A stretch of 64,000 nucleotides of DNA from positions 9,776,624 to 9,840,623 of the forward strand of contig NC_049993.1 of assembly GCF_000003815.2 (NCBI RefSeq), written 5' to 3'. Shown in pieces: positions 59,176 through 64,000 of this stretch. A program made the translations under genes and the position numbers. The notes beneath the pieces were generated by a model. That model did no database searches. It saw nothing but the letters and a program-made list of their open reading frames with translations, and had not been told where the DNA came from. The first letter of the stretch is position 1; every line of letters begins with the position of its first letter. This stretch comes from Branchiostoma floridae (Eukaryota > Chordata > Leptocardii > Amphioxiformes > Branchiostomatidae).

Positions 59176-61738
59176 TACGTTCGTGCATATTTAAGTGCAT
59201 ACTAAATAAGTAATTGAGGCCTAATATTAGCCTATGTAGTTGATGATTTGATAGGTTATACGGCAGCTCTCCCTTTGTTTATCATGGGTTAACAGAACGG
59301 GCGTAATAACCTTTGTTAAATCTCACCCCGGCAAAGTATACAATAAATCTAAGCTAAAAAAAAGAAGAAACAACTGGTCAACTGCAATATCCACTTAAAA
59401 CATACATGTACAAACATGTACATCATGAAACATCGACAGAGTAAAATTCATGGTAACATATTGTCAGTCATCTACCGTGATCTTAAATGCCTGACACGAG
59501 GTGCATTTACACGCTGAACATTGTCCATGTACAGAGGCTGTCAGTTAAAAAGCGACTTTAAATCTGTCCCTTACCTGGATTCATGCATGGAATGACGAGG
59601 AAGGTGGAATTTTCCAGCTGCTTGGTGGTGTCGAGTCTGTCTACAAGGTACGTGGCCATGAGGACGTTCTCGGCGACCACGGGACCAGAGCTGTTGGAGA
59701 GCGTCATGTTCCACAACTTGGACAGGATGCTATCGTCTGCCTCCTGACGCAGCGGGCTGTTCGGTACCTCTCCATCAGTGGCCTGCTGTGCAGCGCCGGC
59801 GTCGTCATTTACAACTAAAACAAAACATGAAATCAAGACCCCCGCATGCCCAGGACAAAAGGTACAAAAGCAGAAAGTTCAGAAGCCACCTTTTATAACT
59901 TAGTGCACAACCATACTGATACACAAGCCGACAGTACATGCAGTTAGTATCAGCTCTAGAGTCTACCCGAGGGAGCCACCAATCTAACTTTGAATACCAA
60001 CTAATCAATAAACTCAATGACAGTTGTACATCTTAATTTTTCGTTGCTGCCCGAAGACATAGCATTGCGATTTCTAGAACTCTATATAGCTGTCATGCGA
60101 AGAAAAATGCTTACCACAACACATGTCCTATGCTAAGCAACGTCCGTGGCCTACACACTACACTATGAGGGGGCTCTGCTTAACTGGGCTGAGATTTCCA
60201 CGTTTGTGGGCGTGGCGTCTAAACAGCTATCAGAGAATCAGCGAAGAAAATCTTTAAGGGATCCTGTAATTGGTTGTCAGCCGCTTAAAGACCATATCCG
60301 GTTAAGACCCAGCTGTCAGTCAATCAGAAAATAAGCTAAGAAAACCTTCAAGTGATCCTGGAACTGGTTGTCAGCTGCTTTAAGGCCATTTCCGGTNNNN
60401 NNNNNNNNNNNNNNNNNNNNNNNNNNNNNNNNNNNNNNNNNNNNNNNNNNNNNNNNNNNNNNNNNNNNNNNNNNNNNNNNNNNNNNNNNNNNNNNNNNNN
60501 NNNNNNNNNNNNNNNNNNNNNNNNNNNNNNNNNNNNNNNNNNNNNNNNNNNNNNNNNNNNNNNNNNNNNNNNNNNNNNNNNNNNNNNNNNNNNNNNNNNN
60601 NNNNNNNNNNNNNNNNNNNNNNNNNNNNNNNNNNNNNNNNNNNNNNNNNNNNNNNNNNNNNNNNNNNNNNNNNNNNNNNNNNNNNNNNNNNNNNNNNNNN
60701 NNNNNNNNNNNNNNNNNNNNNNNNNNNNNNNNNNNNNNNNNNNNNNNNNNNNNNNNNNNNNNNNNNNNNNNNNNNNNNNNNNNNNNNNNNNNNNNNNNNN
60801 NNNNNNNNNNNNNNNNCTTTAGTTAATCAGTGAAACGTGTCAGTGACACAGATGAATATTTACGTCCCCTTGGAATCCTCTAAACTTATAGAATATAAAA
60901 ACGTCAGAAAAATGTTCAGCATAGAAGTTCAGTTCGCCAAAGTCGTAACGTGAAATAATGTTGGCGATAGTATGAGATGCTTGGTTCGCTTATGCATAAA
61001 ACATAACTAGCGAAGCTGACAACGCCAGTCTCTTCTATCTTTGCACACAAACGTGTAACGGTAAGTCAGCAAATAACTTTTACTTTCAACGAAGAAAAAC
61101 ATAGTAAAAATGCAACAATTTAATGGCATCGATCAATCGATCGATCGATCGATCAATCAATCAATCAATCAATCGATCAATGACTAACCCATCCGTGACG
61201 CAAGGTTGCCAGATATCGAATGCCCTCCGCGTGAGGGGTTGTTTGGACCATTGTCGGAGGGCCTCCGTGGCGTCATACACCTCGCCTTCTGCTATGCTTC
61301 TTTTAAACGCAGCATGGATCATCTGGCTGTAGAGGAAGGGATAGAGGAGATTTGCTCTTTCCGCAGTTAGTCACTTAGCTAGAATCCCTCCAAGAACAGG
61401 TAAGTTATCTAAAAAAGTATCTATCTCTATATACATGTATTGGTAATTCAACACACGCATACAGAGTTCATCCATCCATCCATCCATCCATCCATCCATC
61501 CATCCATCCATCATCCATCCAGGTATTAAAAAAGTAGATGAAGATAAGATACTGAAATGGTTCTAAGCTCCTACCCGTTCATCAGTGGCACCAGGAAGAG
61601 CCATGGCGGGATGCTCCTGTCTCCTGTTGGGAACTTCAGGATGAGCTCGCCCCGCTGGATGACGGCATTCTCCTGCATCAGGAAGTGGAACCTGCAGCTG
61701 TACAGGAGGCGCGCACCGCGGATGCGCACGTCGGTTTG
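56114..61738 (-). CDS. Unrecognised multi-exon secreted/extracellular glycoprotein; TGF-beta-propeptide-like motif
   Basis: Exons (minus) with matching phases: 61738-61575, 61326-61189, [gap], 59815-59575, [gap] to 58732, 57882-57808, 57367-57173, 56493-56114. Joins: MNG-QMIHAAF (phase 2), [39 protein letters not shown] (all phase 1). The first exon has [20 protein letters not shown], the second [16 protein letters not shown], which resembles the 'fDVTeavrxW' segment of TGF-beta family propeptides. Later parts have many sequons (NMTL, NSS, ENST, DNSS, GNQT, CNIS, LNFT) and paired cysteines, and end [12 protein letters not shown] see no cystine-knot growth-factor domain and no TM segment. The 5' end is not found; exons are probably missing in gaps 60397-60816 and 58840-58939. 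Function unknown. Confidence 0.6.
56640..56745 (-). mobile_element. SINE fragment, minus orientation
   Basis: GTGTAAAGTGACTTTTACCAAGGGCACAA-type core and GGATCGAACCCAGGACC (complement of the B box), as at 62640. Confidence 0.6.
57173..57367 (-). CDS. Internal exon of the unrecognised gene (195 nt, phase 1-1)
   Basis: Encodes [37 protein letters not shown] and GIACSSMT. Symmetrical phase 1-1 exons like this one, 57882-57808 and 59815-59575 can be gained or skipped without frame change, a usual trait of extracellular modules. Confidence 0.7.
57975..58615 (-). pseudogene. Decayed non-LTR retrotransposon 3' part, minus strand
   Basis: The frame 58607-58248 reads [19 protein letters not shown], then [18 protein letters not shown] and [13 protein letters not shown], a layout typical of the region after the RT domain of LINEs. 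It continues in another frame ([18 protein letters not shown]), so at least one frameshift. An AT-rich tail (complement of TTATTTATTCATTTATC) ends near 57975. It lies in the intron between exons 58732 and 57882 of the unrecognised gene, in the same orientation. Confidence 0.7.
58840..58939. other. Assembly gap (N)
   Basis: 100 N; it cuts the 5' part of the exon that ends at 58732. Confidence 0.95.
59088..59178. repeat. (GT)n microsatellite
   Basis: Pure GT for about 70 nt, then GCGT units. Confidence 0.98.
59575..59815 (-). CDS. Internal exon of the unrecognised gene (241 nt, phase 1-1)
   Basis: Acceptor TGTTTTAG, donor GTAAGG. Encodes [30 protein letters not shown] and [17 protein letters not shown], ending VIPCMNPG. 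Three sequons are present. Confidence 0.7.
60225..60396 (+). repeat. Two ~95-bp direct repeats at the edge of a gap
   Basis: AATCAG-GAAGAAAATCTTTAAG…TGGTTGTCAGCCGCTT and AATCAGAAAATAAGCTAAG…TGGTTGTCAGCTGCTT, each followed by CC-A-TCCGGT. The array probably runs on into the N gap. Confidence 0.65.
60397..60816. other. Assembly gap (N)
   Basis: 420 N in the unrecognised gene; the phases on each side (2 and 1) disagree, so one or more exons may be hidden here. Confidence 0.95.
61128..61180. repeat. (ATCG/ATCA)n microsatellite
   Basis: Tetranucleotide GATC/AATC run that ends 9 nt before the donor of exon 61326-61189. Confidence 0.9.
61468..61520. repeat. (ATCC)n microsatellite
   Basis: CATCCATCCATC repeated about 12 times. 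Confidence 0.95.
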
Positions 61739-62039
61739 CTGTGGAATGACAAGAAAAAAATACAGATTACATCAGTAGGAATGTTTATATTTGCTAATTA
61801 CAGAAGACGCCGTTTAATTGCACAACCTATTTGCCAGCGTATGTCGTGCAATTATCTGGCTGGTGCAAACATACGAATTTATCCAGCTGGACTGTACCGG
61901 TTTGGGATTTCGTGCATTTAACAGAAGTTAATCCGTTGTGCAATTAACTGGCTTCTACTGTACTCTTATATTACATAACACGGGAGGGGTTCCTCCGAGA
62001 GAGCGAAAATGCCCTGCCGTGAGAGTGAGAGAGAGAAAT

Positions 62040-62240
62040 GGATTACATGGATTTGATTCATTGGCTACCAGCCACCGTTAACTCATTCGTTGGCAGCTTA
62101 CAGTTCCACGGCACCCGTATGTTGGAACAGCTCACCATTGCTTCACAGAGAAGAACAAGGGCACATTGAAAAGCGCCTAGAAAAGGCGATATGTTACCCC
62201 TGGTAAAATAAATAAAATAAACAAACAAACAAACAAAGTA
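62040..62240 (+). mobile_element. LINE 3' end with (AAAC)n tail
   Basis: AAAGCGCCTAGAAAAGGCGA and AAATAAATAAAATAAACAAA, then CAAACAAACAAA; same tail class as 12340-12378. Confidence 0.5.
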
Positions 62241-62559
62241 TTTGATATCAGGAGATTGACGCAACGCATTAAATGTATTCTAATTGTCATTGTTAGTTCG
62301 GTGTATATTCAATTGCTGTTGTTGTTCTAAGACTAGTACTACCTGACAAGCTTAATTGTCGGATCTGTATGTAAAACTCGACAAAGTTAAAGTGAGTGTC
62401 TGTGTTATTGCCGGAAGACTGCGTCGCGCGGGCAGATGTCACGTCCCAAACCAACAACGAGTTTCTCTTAATTTGCTTTGGGACAGACGAGGACAATGTG
62501 GCACTGCACTCAAGTTGTAGTAACTTATTCTAACAGTGCCACATACAAAGCACAGACAG

Positions 62560-62755
62560 AAGGTAAAGGTAGTATCTACCTCCCCGACCGAAGTCAGGTA
62601 CCTATTTTTACACCTGGGTGTAGTGAGGAAGGTCGTGTAAAGTGCCTACCAAGGGCACAACGTCGGAGGCACGGCGAGAATCGTACCCAGGACCCGTCTA
62701 GGTTCCGTGCCCAACGCTCTACCAGTTATGCCACACACGACGCCACAACAACAAG
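62560..62755 (-). mobile_element. tRNA-derived SINE, minus orientation
   Basis: Complement shows TGGCATAACTGGTAGAGCGT (A box), GGGTACGATTC (B box), CCTTGG-AGGCACTTTACACG core and CTTCGGTCGGGGAGGTAGAT. Confidence 0.7.
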
Positions 62756-63119
62756 TTTGTTATGACATACGCGAGCGCTCTTAAGCCGCAAGCCACATCT
62801 TCGCCCTGCAGTACAATCTGCGGTTTGTGTGATCACCTGAGTCAACCGTCTGGCTGGTCCGCTCACAGAGAGTGATGACACCGCTTGTTTGAGAAAGCCT
62901 CTGGAAAGCTTCTTCAAAGCGTTGATGAGCTTACCATTGACAGTTGAATGTACTTGTAAACGTGACATAGATGTGGATATTGTGAATTCTCAGAGGTGTT
63001 ACATCTACATGGCACTCTGTTCTTTTGGCAGGGCGCAGAAGGCATTGGTCAAAAGGAGTCAAGATGGCAGTGTTTTTGTATATTCCCATGCATAGCACTG
63101 TTTGAATAGACAGGGACTG

Positions 63120-64000
63120 TCTCGTCAGTTCTTTGTTATCCATTTGACCCCTTGGCACCCTTTCTCTTCATTATATGTCTCGATTATGCATTGCGGTCTT
63201 CGATATCTGACTCGGAGGGACTAACACTCCGACGTAGACGAAGCCGACGACACCCGGCTGAAACCCTACCTGATTTAGTTTTTGCCGATGACATTGCTTT
63301 GTTGGAAAATTCAATAGAACTTGCACAAAACCTTCTCACTAAAGTTGAAACCGCCTGCAAAAAGTAAGGTTATACCTCAATGCTTCTAAGACTAAGTTTA
63401 TGCACTTACATCCAACAACTCCTAGTCTACTTTTAACATCTGACGGGACCTCAATAGAGCAGGTTACCGACTTCAAATACTTAGGAGGTTTCACTGATAG
63501 TGGTCATGATATGAATGTTAGGATAGCCTTGGCATGTAGTGCCCTTCACTCATTACACAGAGTTTGGAAATCCCCCACCAGAAAACAAACCAAGACAAAA
63601 CTCTTTCAGACATGTATTGAAACAATTCTTTTGTACGGTTCTGAATCTTGGCTTATGACTAGGTCACAATCCCAAAAACCTCAATGGCACATATACGAGG
63701 ATGCTTCGTGTAGTCTACAACTGTCCATGGTGGAAACATACTACAAACAAACAGTTGTATGGATCACTACCAAAAGTCTGTACAAAAGTGAAGCAGCGTC
63801 GACTATGCCTTGCGGGTCATGTAGCTCGTGGCAATGAACCAGCTGGAAGACTCTTGTTGTGGTCCCCCGACACCAGGAGAAGGGTTGACCGCCCAAGCTC
63901 AACTCTTAAGAAACTCATTGAGGTCGAAACAGGGCTGGAAGAGCAAGGGCTGCGATGGAGGACAAGCAGTTCTGGAGGACTAACTTCATGTAGACACACA
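63120..64000 (+). pseudogene. Decayed non-LTR retrotransposon: RT domain end and C-terminus
   Basis: The first frame reads DPLAPFLFIICLDYALR and DLVFADDIALLENS (RT motif with F-A-D-D), stopping near 63365. The next frame continues TDFKYLGGFTDSGHDM and ETILLYGSESWLMT. A third frame carries RRLCLAGHVARGNEPAGRLL and ETGLE near the window end, a C-terminus common to RTE/CR1-like elements. At least two frameshifts, and a 5' truncation near 63120, so it is dead. It may continue past 64000. Confidence 0.85.

Noticed and set aside
62344-62460. Possible further upstream exon of the unrecognised gene (reads RNSLLVWDVTSARAT)
   Set aside because: It has an acceptor-like and a GTAGTA donor, but ends in phase 1 while the next exon (61738) needs phase 0, so I could not join it. 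An extra exon between them would be needed.

Overview
The window is animal nuclear DNA. It has multi-exon genes with GT-AG introns, 3-15 kb spacers rich in SINEs, LINE tails, foldback elements and micro/minisatellites, and five N-gaps (21601-21945, 28246-28346, 38678-39024, 58840-58939, 60397-60816). The protein content and repeat style (AP-3 delta, peptide-type GPCRs, tRNA-derived SINEs, many minisatellites) fit an invertebrate deuterostome; a lancelet (Branchiostoma) is my best guess, but this is inference.

Region 1 (1-14778, + strand) holds the 3' part of AP3D1, the delta subunit of the AP-3 clathrin-adaptor complex. I placed 22 exons; their lengths sum to 2628 nt, exactly 876 codons including the stop, and the order trunk, lysine-rich hinge, ear matches the family. 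The gene starts upstream of the window. Two of its introns hold tandem arrays made by re-duplicating the 3' edge of the preceding exon together with its splice donor.

Region 2 (18082-54320) holds two paralogous class-A GPCR genes of neuropeptide-receptor type, head to head: one on the minus strand (exon 1 at 32622, last exon at 18082, 623 aa) and one on the plus strand (exon 1 at 48039, stop at 54320), separated by about 15 kb without a recognisable gene. The paralogs are clearly diverged (about 63% amino-acid identity in the TM6-TM7 exon by eye), yet a 385-bp block covering TM1-TM3 in exon 1 is the same in both apart from three synonymous differences. This is the signature of recent gene conversion between inverted copies, or of an assembly artefact. 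Both receptors end in a T-x-V carboxy terminus that fits a class I PDZ ligand.

Region 3 (56114-61738, minus strand) is a multi-exon gene with phase-compatible exons, many N-glycosylation sequons and cysteines. I do not recognise the product with certainty; one exon carries a motif like that of TGF-beta family propeptides. Two N-gaps interrupt it.

The right end (about 63120-64000) is a decayed non-LTR retrotransposon. The spacers hold at least six foldback/MITE-like inverted-repeat elements, one with a clean 9-bp target duplication and one with a SINE nested inside it, around ten tRNA-derived SINE copies, LINE 3' tails, and a minisatellite family that recurs in several introns.
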